From assembly GCA_964373615.1 (NCBI GenBank), contig CAYJVP010000027.1, forward strand, positions 1 to 13,515: a stretch of DNA of 13,515 nt, written 5' to 3'. The notes below the pieces were generated by a model that made no database searches, was not told where the DNA came from, and worked only from the letters and a program-made list of their open reading frames with translations. The position numbers and the translations under genes were made by a program. Shown in pieces: positions 1-6,328 of this stretch. Every line of letters starts with the position of its first letter. The first letter of the stretch is position 1. The DNA is from CAYJVP01 sp964373615. Lineage in GTDB: Bacteria; Patescibacteriota; Patescibacteriia; UBA9934; GWF2-40-263.

Positions 1-230
1 AAGGTTCCTAGTGTATGCAACCAGAAGTCGAAACCTGGTTGAAGACGATCCCAGTCGCAAATACACGCAGCAGGATGTTCTTGCATCCTATGAAATAGGA
101 AAATCCTCAGAGACTATACGTTAGGCTCCGACACCTGTCGGATGAAGATATAGTCCGATCTGCATGGCGACATGCAGTCTCGTCCACTCAAACGAGAGCT
201 CTCAAGCGAGAGTTTAACATCACAAATCGT
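1..230 (+). ncRNA. Group I intron 1 (3' part), inserted near 23S position 1923
   Basis: Only the 3' part of this self-splicing intron is in the window. The P7 5' strand (AGACTATACG, 111-120) and the matching strand GATATAGTCC (about 146-155) are clear. A P9-like hairpin CTGCATG-GCGA-CATGCAG with a GNRA loop follows at 160-177, then two more hairpins (ctcgt/acgag and ctctc/gagag). The 3' exon is CCTAAGGT at 231-238. The exact end is uncertain: an end at 230 would put the insertion after U1923 but gives a last base of T. The last G that could serve as the terminal guanosine is 229. No ORF is visible in this part. It belongs to the same ORF-less type as introns 2, 3 and 7. Confidence 0.85.
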
Positions 231-238
231 CCTAAGGT

Positions 239-515
239 GAGATCGTTGCTTTAGTGAGGTGAAAGACCTCTCTTCGAACTTCGTCATGCCGACGGAGATG
301 TAGAAGAAAAATCTGGCTATATGCTGGGACATCTGGTAAACACCAGACAATCAGCAGGAAAGACCCTGTAGCGGCCGAAGGCCGTCGAAGGGAATCCTCA
401 GAGACTACACGCCGGATCCGGCCTTAAGGCCGGAAAGATATAGTCCGATCTGCATGGCGACATGCAGGCGTCGACGAACTTGGTCGACCATCCGTGAAAA
501 CGGAGAACAGCGATA
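239..515 (+). ncRNA. Group I intron 2, inserted after 23S U1931, no ORF
   Basis: The 5' exon CUAAGGU (232-238) pairs with the internal guide GCUUUAG (248-254), ending in the usual U-G pair, so the 5' splice site is after 238. The first exon bases AGCGA (516-520) pair with TCGTT just upstream of the guide as P10, which places the 3' splice site before 516. Core elements: AATCAGCAGGAAAG at about 349-362, P7 strands GACTACACG (about 402-410) and GATATAGTCC (about 437-446), and a GNRA hairpin CTGCATG-GCGA-CATGCAG ending at 467. The length of 277 nt leaves no room for an endonuclease gene. Oddly the base before the predicted 3' exon is A, not the G expected of group I introns. Subgroup is tentative (IB-like). 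Confidence 0.92.
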
Positions 516-831
516 AGCGAAATTCCTTGACGGGTAAGTTCCGTCCTGCACGAATGGCATAACGAGTTGACGACTGTCTCAACAAGGGACTCGGCGAAAT
601 TGCAAGATGAGTGAAGATGCTCATTACCCATAGTTAGACGAAAAGACCCCGTGAAGCTTTACTACAACTTGCTATTGGGTTCATGCTTCGTATGTTCAGC
701 GTAGGTGGGACCTCGCCGCAAGGCGGGGGTCAATGAGACACCACCCTTGCGTTGCGTGAATTCTAACAGGCCGCCGTGAATCCGGTGGCTCGGACAGTAG
801 CTGGTGGGTAGTTTACCTGGGGCGGGTGCCT

Positions 832-1147
832 TAAAATGGAAGTAATACTTCTTGTGGGGCAGCGATACAGGAATGTATCGTCCGATCCGTCGCAGCAAAG
901 AAAATAAAATACATTTGGCTATATGCTGGAATCCCTCTGAATCTCAAACTAGGCTATTTAAACGGCAACGTTTAAACGACCCCTCACAATGTTTGAGTGG
1001 AGATAATCAGCAGGAAAGATCCCGCCAAAGGCGGGAAATCCTCAACGACTACACGCCAGACATCCAGAAAGGATGATGATATAGTCTGATCCTTATGGCG
1101 ACATAAGGAGCACATGTGTGCCGTCCACCAAGGACGTAACATCATTG
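832..1147 (+). ncRNA. Group I intron 3, inserted after 23S ~U2262, no ORF
   Basis: The exon end UGCCU (827-831), just after the P-loop sequence CTGGGGCGG, pairs with a guide GGGCA near 857-862 with a terminal U-G. The 3' exon resumes with CCCAAAAAGTAACGGAGG and the intron ends in G1147, as expected. Core motifs are AATCAGCAGGAAAG (about 1005-1018), CGACTACACG (1046-1055) and GATATAGTCTG (about 1078-1088). The P9 hairpin CCTTATG-GCGA-CATAAGG has the same GNRA loop as in introns 1, 2 and 7 but a different stem. At 316 nt it carries no gene. Short reading frames inside it have no start signals and are unlikely to be translated. Confidence 0.93.
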
Positions 1148-1336
1148 CCCAAAAAGTAACGGAGGCGTTTACAAAGGTAGGCTTAGCGCGGATGGAAATC
1201 GCGCTGGACGTGCAAACGCAGAAGCCTGCTTTACTGCAAGACAAACACGTCGCGCAGTTGCGAAAGCAGAAGTTAGTGATCCGACCGTACGATATAGGAC
1301 GGCGGAAGCTCAACGGATAAAAGCTACTCCGGGGAT

Positions 1337-2202
1337 AGACCCGAAAGGGTTGTTGTCCCGGTCCGGCGGTAACGTCGGATCATGAAGACGGCTAATAACG
1401 GTGAAGCCCTCACTCCATATGGAGCGGGTAATACCGTGGGAAGTTCTTCACCGCGTTCATCATCATTATGACAGAACGTGAACGAAATATCGCGGTTGGT
1501 TGTATCTTAGGTGACGGTTTCCTCCAGGCCACTGGCAAGCGCAACGCGCGCCTTCGGCTGGAGCACTCCATTCGCCAGAAAGAGTACATCTACTGGAAAT
1601 GGGCTGAGCTCAAGCGCTACATGCAGGATCAGCCGAAGCGCCTGATGCGTTACAACCCATTTTGGAAGAAACGTTACACCTATGATCGTTGCCAATCACA
1701 TAGTTCACCGCAATTCGGGGAACTGCGCGCGATGTTCTATACGGATCATCGTAAGCGGATTCCCCCGGAGATCGGCATCTGGCTGTCCCAGCCTTTGACG
1801 CTGGCCGTCTGGTACATGGACGACGGATACTATTACGCGCGTGATCGCACGGCGTACCTCTATCTGTCGCACCTCGATCAGACGGACATAAGGCGGATTC
1901 AAGACGCTTTGGCGGCCGCCTATGATCTCCACCCCAAGCTTGAACGCAAGAGTCGAAAGAACGGCGCGATGAATCTCAAATTCTCAGCAGCCGAAACGCG
2001 CAAGCTCATCAATATTGTCGCCCCGCATGTCGTCAAAAGCATGCGGTACAAAATCGGTGAAGAACCCCGTATCGACTGAGTCCAATGGACGAGGTGGCGC
2101 AGACGGAGGAAATCTACGCGCCACAATACGCCGTACTCCTCGCCTGGCGAGGCGAGGATGAAGATATAGTCAGTGCCCTGAGAAACCAGGGAAGAAAACA
2201 CG
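1337..2202 (+). ncRNA. Group I intron 4, inserted after 23S U2449, carries an endonuclease gene
   Basis: The exon end GGGAU (1332-1336) pairs with the guide GUCCC at about 1352-1356, again with a terminal U-G. The 3' exon AACAG (2203-2207) pairs with UUGUU directly upstream of the guide (P10, 5 bp). The intron ends in G2202. Core motifs are of the second type in this gene: AATACCGTGGGAAG (about 1430-1443), P7 5' strand ATCGACTGAG (2071-2080) and GATATAGTCAGT (about 2163-2174). A LAGLIDADG gene fills the segment between the 5' core strand and P7. Insertion is two bases before the catalytic A2451, so an unspliced rRNA would be non-functional. Confidence 0.95.
1468..2079 (+). CDS. LAGLIDADG homing endonuclease of intron 4
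   Basis: A 203-residue monomeric LAGLIDADG endonuclease (LAGLIDADG_2-like family), expected to cleave intron-less 23S genes at the insertion site and so drive intron homing. Two motifs, each closing one half of the pseudo-dimer, are visible: VGCILGDG near residues 10-17 and LAVWYMDDG near 111-119, with the acidic metal ligands present. Spacing and length fit the family. The ATG at 1468 is the only sensible start, since the first motif follows at once; no Shine-Dalgarno is evident. The stop TGA lies inside the P7 5' strand of the intron (2074-2078), so gene and ribozyme share bases. Homologues sit in introns 5 and 6. The reading frame is intact, so the enzyme may be active; target specificity is inferred only from its location. 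Confidence 0.93.
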   Translation: MTERERNIAVGCILGDGFLQATGKRNARLRLEHSIRQKEYIYWKWAELKRYMQDQPKRLMRYNPFWKKRYTYDRCQSHSSPQFGELRAMFYTDHRKRIPPEIGIWLSQPLTLAVWYMDDGYYYARDRTAYLYLSHLDQTDIRRIQDALAAAYDLHPKLERKSRKNGAMNLKFSAAETRKLINIVAPHVVKSMRYKIGEEPRID

Positions 2203-2253
2203 AACAGGCTGATCGCGCCCAAGCGTCCACAGCGACGGCGCGGTTTGGCACCT

Positions 2254-3108
2254 TAATACATCGGGGTGCTGCAGGAGTGATCCTGTACCTAAATAAATTC
2301 GGCTTATAACGGTGAACCCGTCAGCGGAATAGTGGTAAGATACGTTCATATGGACGTCATTCCGCTCGGCAACACCGTGGGAAGTCTGACACAACAACAA
2401 CACGCTGTTTTGGTCGGCAGTTTGCTTGGTGATGGAACATTGCGTCGGCAGGGCAATCGACAGGCCCTGCTCGAAGTCAATCACAGCTCTTCTCAAAAAG
2501 AGTACGTGGATTGGAAGTATGCAATTTTTCAAAACCTAGTAATCTCACCTCCAAAACTCCGTTCAGGAAACGGCAAGCGCGTTGCCTATCGGTTCACGAC
2601 AAGAAGTCTTCCGGTTCTGACTGAGTATCATCGATGGTTTTATCGTGGCGCACGGAAAATCATCCCGCACGATCTCGTGTTGGGGCCAGTGGAACTCTCT
2701 GTTTGGTACATGGACGATGGAAGTAAAAGCCGTTCGTCCTGCTACCTGAATACACAGCAGTTTGCTTTAGACGATCAGCTGTGCCTGATCGATCTTCTGA
2801 GGAAGACCTTCCAGATTGAAGGACGGCTCAACCGAGACAGACAGTATTTCCGCATCCGCATTACGACAAATGGGACGGAAAAACTTTATCGATTGATTGA
2901 TCCACACCTTCTATCATCGTTCCGATACAAAGTTGCGTCATGACCCCGTAACGACTGACCCGAAAGGGGAGGTTTTCTGCCTGTGTGCGGAAGACAACAC
3001 GCCGACGCTTGCCATTCCAACCGAGACGAAGTCAGAGAACAGACTACTGTCCGGGGCAAGCTGAAGATATAGTCTATACCATGCGAAAGCATGGAGTTAG
3101 TCCGACAG
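2254..3108 (+). ncRNA. Group I intron 5, inserted after 23S U2500, carries an endonuclease gene
   Basis: The exon end GCACCU (2248-2253) pairs with the guide GGGUGC (about 2264-2269). The 3' exon CGATGT (3109-3114) pairs perfectly over 6 bp with ACATCG just upstream of the guide (P10). The terminal G is at 3108. Core motifs: AACACCGTGGGAAG (about 2371-2384), P7 strand ACGACTGACC (2951-2960) and GATATAGTC (about 3066-3074), then the hairpin CCATGC-GAAA-GCATGG. This is the best-supported pair of splice sites in the gene. The insertion lies in the central ring next to residues 2501-2506, the nucleotide-addition site of the ribosome. Confidence 0.95.
2350..2943 (+). CDS. LAGLIDADG homing endonuclease of intron 5
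   Basis: Monomeric LAGLIDADG endonuclease, 197 residues from the ATG at 2350; a GTG at 2332 would add six residues. Motif one, LVGSLLGDG, starts near residue 21 and motif two, LSVWYMDDG, near residue 117, with acidic ligands intact. It is paralogous to the proteins of introns 4 and 6, sharing the QKEY..WKYA-type helix after motif one and the Y..DPHL..S-type C-terminal pattern. The start lies upstream of the conserved ribozyme strand ACCGTGGGAAG, so the first residues are encoded by intron core sequence. No later start would keep motif one. The stop falls 9 nt before the P7 strand. Presumed to spread intron 5 by cutting intron-less 23S alleles at 2500. Confidence 0.92.
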   Translation: MDVIPLGNTVGSLTQQQHAVLVGSLLGDGTLRRQGNRQALLEVNHSSSQKEYVDWKYAIFQNLVISPPKLRSGNGKRVAYRFTTRSLPVLTEYHRWFYRGARKIIPHDLVLGPVELSVWYMDDGSKSRSSCYLNTQQFALDDQLCLIDLLRKTFQIEGRLNRDRQYFRIRITTNGTEKLYRLIDPHLLSSFRYKVAS

Positions 3109-3192
3109 CGATGTCGGCCCGTCGCATCCTGGGGGTGTAGAAGCTCCCAAGGGTTTGGCTGTTCGCCAATTAAAGCGGCACGCGAGCTGGGT

Positions 3193-4000
3193 AAACGTTC
3201 GTGAGCCCAGCATAAATCTGCTCATAACGGTGAAGCCTTCCTCTTCATGATAGGATGAAGGTATGAAGGTAATATCGTGGGAAGACAATCAAACGCTTAC
3301 TGACCAACAGAAGGACATCCTCGTCGGATGTCTGCTCGGCGATGGTCGGTTAGAGTGTCGTTCAAAAAATGGCACGGCGCGTTTCCGTGTGCATCACGCG
3401 GAATCACAAGGTGAATTCCTCTTCTGGAAATATCGACATTTTCAGAATTTGGTTCATGGCGCGCCATGGAGCATGAATTGGCTTGACAAAAGAAACGGAC
3501 AGGTGTACAGGTCGTGGTTTTTCCACACGATAACCAGTTCCGTTTTCAAGCCATTTCATAAAAGGTTCTATCCGAAAGGAGAGAAGATTGCCCCGAGAGA
3601 TATCGATGATGATCTTACGCCTCGAGCGTTAGCGGTTTGGGTTATGGATGATGGATGTAGGACACAAAAAGATATCATCCTGAATACTCAGTCGTTTTCG
3701 CTCGAGGAGCAGGCGCTTCTCCTGAGGGTATTGGAAAGACGCTACGAGATTAAAGGTTCTATTAATCGGGACCGAAAAAATTATCGGCTTCGATTCGGTC
3801 GTGTTGCGGCCGAGAAGCTTTCTCGAATCGTAGAGCCTTACATAATAGAATCGCTCCTCGCAAAGATTGTCCCCGTATCGACTGAGTCCGGTTGACGATC
3901 CGGACCGGCGATCGTCCATATACGATCGCAACACGCAGGATCGCGCATGTGATGCGTGATAAGGTATAGTCAGTACCATTGGAAACAATGGAAATATATG
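3193..4000 (+). ncRNA. Group I intron 6, inserted after 23S U2584, carries an endonuclease gene
   Basis: The exon end GCUGGGU (3186-3192) pairs over 7 bp with the guide GCCCAGC (about 3204-3210), closing with U-G. The 3' exon starts TCAGAACGTCGTG at 4001 and is preceded by the expected G. P10 is short (UCA with UGA). Core motifs match introns 4 and 5: AATATCGTGGGAAG (3271-3284), P7 strand ATCGACTGAG (about 3878-3886) and GGTATAGTCAGT (about 3963-3974), then a hairpin CCATTG-GAAA-CAATGG. The insertion is directly before U2585, a mobile base of the peptidyl-transferase centre. Confidence 0.95.
3263..3895 (+). CDS. LAGLIDADG homing endonuclease of intron 6
   Basis: A 210-residue monomeric LAGLIDADG endonuclease with motifs LVGCLLGDG (about residues 20-28) and LAVWVMDDG (about 122-130). 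Like its relatives it has an FWKY-type helix after the first motif. The ATG at 3263 follows a purine-rich GATGAAGG that could weakly bind the ribosome. The frame begins before the 5' core strand (3271-3284) and ends after the P7 5' strand (3880-3884), so the coding sequence spans essential ribozyme elements at both ends. The last residues (VPVSTESG) are simply translated P7 sequence, showing how the gene has been accommodated in the intron. Expected to promote homing at 23S position 2584. Confidence 0.92.
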   Translation: MKVISWEDNQTLTDQQKDILVGCLLGDGRLECRSKNGTARFRVHHAESQGEFLFWKYRHFQNLVHGAPWSMNWLDKRNGQVYRSWFFHTITSSVFKPFHKRFYPKGEKIAPRDIDDDLTPRALAVWVMDDGCRTQKDIILNTQSFSLEEQALLLRVLERRYEIKGSINRDRKNYRLRFGRVAAEKLSRIVEPYIIESLLAKIVPVSTESG

Positions 4001-4020
4001 TCAGAACGTCGTGAGACAGT

Positions 4021-4350
4021 GGAGAAATTTGGCTAAGATTAGCCAAAAACCGTGCTGTCTATAAATCTCGCTAAATGCTGGAAAACCTGGATCGTTTTCT
4101 TGGAGAGGAAACGAAAGAATCTCGCACTACGCATTTTATGCGTGACAAAGTGACGAGCGCAGATAATCAGCAGGGAAGGCTTCTCGATCACATGATCGAG
4201 AAGAACCCTCAGAGACTATACGCGAGATCCGGCCTTAAGGCCGGAAAGATATAGTCCGAACTGCATGGCGACATGCAGACCTTGGCAGAAATGCCAGGGC
4301 GCCGCAGCGCATACCTCAGATTTCGGAAGCGGTTTGCAAGTAACAGAATG
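4021..4350 (+). ncRNA. Group I intron 7, inserted after 23S U2604, no ORF
   Basis: The exon end AGACAGU (4014-4020) pairs over 7 bp with the guide GCUGUCU at about 4054-4060, closing with U-G. The 3' exon starts TCGGTCTCC at 4351 after the terminal G4350. Core motifs: GCTAAATGCTGG (about 4070-4081), AATCAGCAGGGAAG (about 4164-4177), P7 strands GACTATACG and GATATAGTCC, and the hairpin CTGCATG-GCGA-CATGCAG ending at 4278. The 72 nt from 4207 to 4278 differ from 396-467 of intron 2 at only about four positions, so the two share recent ancestry although their guides differ. The length of 330 nt leaves no room for an endonuclease gene. Confidence 0.94.
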
Positions 4351-4701
4351 TCGGTCTCCTATCTACCATGGGCGCGGAAGGTTGCAAGGATTCATCTCTA
4401 GTACGAGAGGACCGAGATGGACGAACCTCTGGTGCACCGGTTGTCCTGCCAAGGGCATTGCCGGGTAGCTACGTTCGGTTCGGATAAACGCTGAAAGCAT
4501 CTAAGCGTGAAGCCGACCTTAAGATAAGCCTTCGTTATAGACTCCTGCGAGACGAGCAGGTTTCAGCCATAGGCTGATCCGCCTTAGGCGGAGATAGGCC
4601 GTACGTGGAAGCGCGGTAACGCGTGAAGCGGAGCGGTACTAATATGTCGATGCTCTACGACCACTTCAAGGTTGTATCTCATTTGGTTCTCAAGAAAAAA
4701 G

Positions 4702-4836
4702 GTTCCAACGTTCTGGTGCCATTTCCCCTGCGGGTCACACCCGTTCCCATCTCGAACACGGCCGTTAAGCCGCAGGGGGCCGATGGTAGTCCGACTGGGC
4801 GAGAGTAGGTGGGCGCCAGAACGTTGGAACTTTTTT
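4702..4836 (+). terminator. Extended 5S end stem plus T-tract, likely rRNA operon terminator
   Basis: The 5S end helix extends outward: GTTCCAACGTTCTGG (4702-4716) pairs perfectly with CCAGAACGTTGGAAC (4816-4830), and six T residues follow at 4831-4836. A GC-containing stem followed by T's is the layout of an intrinsic terminator. The same stem would also be a substrate for RNase cleavage that frees 5S. No other hairpin is seen before the next gene. Confidence 0.6.
4708..4825 (+). rRNA. rrf: 5S ribosomal RNA
   Basis: Part of the central protuberance of the large subunit. Conserved 5S segments are visible: CCCGTTCCCATCTCGAACACG, then GTTAAGCCGC, CCGATGGTAGT and the GCGAGAGTAGG of helices IV/V. 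The end helix pairs GTTCTGGTGC (4710-4719) with GCGCCAGAAC (4814-4823). Ends are set from this helix and are good to a few bases. It lies directly behind 23S in the usual rRNA order. The pairing continues outward beyond a normal 10-bp end helix (see the terminator entry). Confidence 0.95.
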
Positions 4837-4908
4837 GTTTGTGGCGAAGGCGGATGCGTGGGACCCTTGTCGAGATGGTTGGCCTTTGCTACCGTAGAGG
4901 GGCTATTT

Positions 4909-5016
4909 ATGGATGAACCTCGAAAGAAAAAGAGCTGTTCCGTGTGCAAAATTGCTGCTTATGGCGCGACCTTTGTGCTCGGATTTATCCTTGGACTCAT
5001 TTACGGCGTGGCATAA
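4909..5016 (+). CDS. Small single-span membrane protein, 35 residues, unknown function
   Basis: Begins MDEPRKKKSCSVCK and then has one hydrophobic stretch (about residues 15-35, with GATFVLGFILG) that should span the membrane once, leaving the basic, CxxC-containing N-terminus in the cytoplasm by the positive-inside rule. The start is supported by a purine-rich AGAGGGG about 7 nt upstream. The stop TAA lies 3 nt before the nucleotidyltransferase start, so the two are probably translated together. Such short leading membrane peptides are common in CPR operons. I recognise no family. A weak promoter-like pair (TTGTCG, 17 nt, TACCGT at 4867-4895) lies upstream. A longer frame reading back into 5S is not credible. 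Confidence 0.6.
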   Translation: MDEPRKKKSCSVCKIAAYGATFVLGFILGLIYGVA

Positions 5017-5019
5017 GGT

Positions 5020-5781
5020 ATGGAAGATTTTCGCATCGTCATTTTGGCGGCGGGGAAAGGGAAGCGCATGAACATGGATCTTCCAAAAACGCTTATCCCT
5101 ATTGCCGGCAAACCTATTTTACAGCGGCTCATGGAGTCTGTGAGCGCGTCGAAGGTTGATGGGGTTCCTGTTGTCGTCGTGGGACATGAGCGTGAAAAAG
5201 TGTGCGAGTCGTTTCACGAGGAGTGCGCATACGTGGTTCAGGAAGAACAGCTTGGAACAGGGCACGCGGTCATGTGTTGTCGTGAAGCGCTTCAGGGCGC
5301 TAAGAACGTGATCGTTTTGTACGGAGACCATCCGTTCATCTCCGCGCAGACCATTCAGAAACTCGCCGAGCTTCACACAAACTCCGGCGGGGTGATGACC
5401 ATGATGACAACGATGGTGCCGTCGTTTGGTGATTGGTACAAAGTATTCTCGCACTGGGGCCGTATCCTTCGAGATGCGCACGGGCACCTGCTTGGGATTC
5501 GTCAATTCAAGGATGCCATGGAGTCGGAGCGCGATATCTGTGAAGTGGACCCCGCGCTCTACTGTTTCAAAGCATCCTGGCTTTGGGAGAACATTCACCA
5601 ACTCAAAAATTTTAACGCGCAGGGAGAGTACTATCTGACCGACATGCTGGAGCTTGCGGTCACGCAAAAACACGATGTTGCGTCGCTTCAGGTTCCGCCC
5701 GAAGAGGCGGTCGGGGTGAACACGCCCGAAGAACTCGACGTCGCCGAGCGGATTTTTCACACTCATCATGCCGCATCCTAA
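5020..5781 (+). CDS. GlmU N-terminal-like sugar-phosphate nucleotidyltransferase
   Basis: A 253-residue cytoplasmic nucleotidyltransferase of the MobA-like/GlmU pyrophosphorylase superfamily. The signature LAAGKGKRM (residues 9-17) binds nucleotide, followed by PKTLIPIAGKP with the conserved lysine, QLGTGHA (uridine-binding in GlmU) and YGDHPF, whose aspartate would ligate magnesium. GlmU makes UDP-GlcNAc from GlcNAc-1-P and UTP; here the C-terminal left-handed beta-helix acetyltransferase domain is absent (GlmU is about 450 residues). The enzyme is thus a stand-alone uridylyltransferase or acts on another sugar phosphate. The start lies 3 nt after the preceding stop and has no strong ribosome site, which suggests coupling. 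Its 3' end overlaps the next gene by 14 nt. Family call is firm, substrate uncertain. Confidence 0.88.
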   Translation: MEDFRIVILAAGKGKRMNMDLPKTLIPIAGKPILQRLMESVSASKVDGVPVVVVGHEREKVCESFHEECAYVVQEEQLGTGHAVMCCREALQGAKNVIVLYGDHPFISAQTIQKLAELHTNSGGVMTMMTTMVPSFGDWYKVFSHWGRILRDAHGHLLGIRQFKDAMESERDICEVDPALYCFKASWLWENIHQLKNFNAQGEYYLTDMLELAVTQKHDVASLQVPPEEAVGVNTPEELDVAERIFHTHHAAS

Positions 5782-6328
5782 ACTCGTGATCGTTGGAGGT
5801 TCGCTCGCGACCGGGAAGTCGACGCTTGTTCGTTCTCTTGAAACCGAACTCGACTCTCCGGTTGTTTCGATGGATCGCATGAAGGAAAGCCTTTTTAACA
5901 TTTGCGGCGTGAAGGATCGCGCGTGGTCACGCGAGGTTGGGCGAGTCACCTTCGACGTGTTTCGTCACTTTATTGAGTTACACCTTGCGCGAGGTTCATC
6001 CGTCATTGCCGAGGCGACGTTTACCTATCCGACTGATGCGCAGTGGATTCAGGAACTCGCAGAGCGTTACGGCGCGGAGGTTATCCAGCTTTGGCTCACC
6101 GCAGACCCGCGCGTGGCTCGCGAGCGTTTTCTTTCTCGCGCCAAAAGTGGACAACACCATCCCGGCCACTGTGATCTCCTTGAGGAGGTTTTGGAGGAAT
6201 TCGACGAGCGCTATTTCAACCGCACGTTTATTCCCCTGCCGCTAAAAGCGCGTACGCTCGTTCTTGACACAACAAACAACGCGCCGGTGAACCATGATGA
6301 CGTTGTCTCCTTCGTTCGTAGAATATGA
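5768..6328 (+). CDS. AAA_33-type P-loop kinase (zeta-toxin/adenylylsulfate-kinase-like)
   Basis: A 186-residue P-loop phosphotransferase. Walker A GGSLATGKST is at residues 10-19. A DRMKESLF segment (about 37-44) and the EATF strand (about 80-83) fit substrate and Walker B positions, and ADPRVARERFLSRAKSG (about 111-127) matches the LID arginine region of small-molecule kinases. The likely reaction is ATP-dependent phosphorylation of a small metabolite; the substrate is not evident. It overlaps the nucleotidyltransferase gene by 14 nt, so the products are probably made together and may act on a sugar or nucleotide in turn (inference). The stop TGA overlaps an ATG (ATGA) that opens the following broken small gene. 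Confidence 0.85.
   Translation: MPHPKLVIVGGSLATGKSTLVRSLETELDSPVVSMDRMKESLFNICGVKDRAWSREVGRVTFDVFRHFIELHLARGSSVIAEATFTYPTDAQWIQELAERYGAEVIQLWLTADPRVARERFLSRAKSGQHHPGHCDLLEEVLEEFDERYFNRTFIPLPLKARTLVLDTTNNAPVNHDDVVSFVRRI

Larger units (their letters stand above)
1..4664 (+). rRNA. rrl: 23S ribosomal RNA gene, 3' part, interrupted by seven group I introns
   Basis: Large-subunit rRNA, domains IV to VI, forming the peptidyl-transferase centre. The 5' part lies outside the window. Exons, with approximate E. coli numbering aligned from memory: about 231-238 (1924-1931), 516-831 (1932-2262), 1148-1336 (2263-2449), 2203-2253 (2450-2500), 3109-3192 (2501-2584), 4001-4020 (2585-2604) and 4351 to about 4664 (2605 to the end). 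Conserved landmarks include CCTAAGGT, AGCGAAATTCC, GAAAAGACCCCGTGAA, CTGGGGCGG (P-loop), AACAGGCTGAT (A2451 region), GGCTGTTCGCC (A-loop), GAGACAG (A2602) and AGTACGAGAGGACC (sarcin-ricin loop). Exons of 51, 84 and 20 nt equal the E. coli distances exactly, which fixes those splice sites well. The 3' end is estimated from the GGTACTAAT motif at 4635-4643. A spacer of about 43 nt separates it from 5S. Confidence 0.96.

Noticed and set aside
832..1320. Short frames in intron 3 and the following 23S exon
   Set aside because: They overlap conserved rRNA or ribozyme sequence, have no ribosome site and resemble no protein.
1..4350. CRISPR-like repeat array, because similar blocks recur in the introns
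   Set aside because: The recurring blocks are P7/P9 ribozyme elements at irregular distances of hundreds to thousands of bases.
4672..5016. A 114-codon frame reading from 5S into the small membrane protein
   Set aside because: Its first two thirds lie in 5S rRNA and the terminator; only the part from 4909 has a ribosome site and protein-like sequence.
5119..5949. A 276-codon minus-strand frame opposite the nucleotidyltransferase and kinase genes
   Set aside because: It overlaps two strong genes, lacks a start signal and has low-quality, basic-rich sequence.
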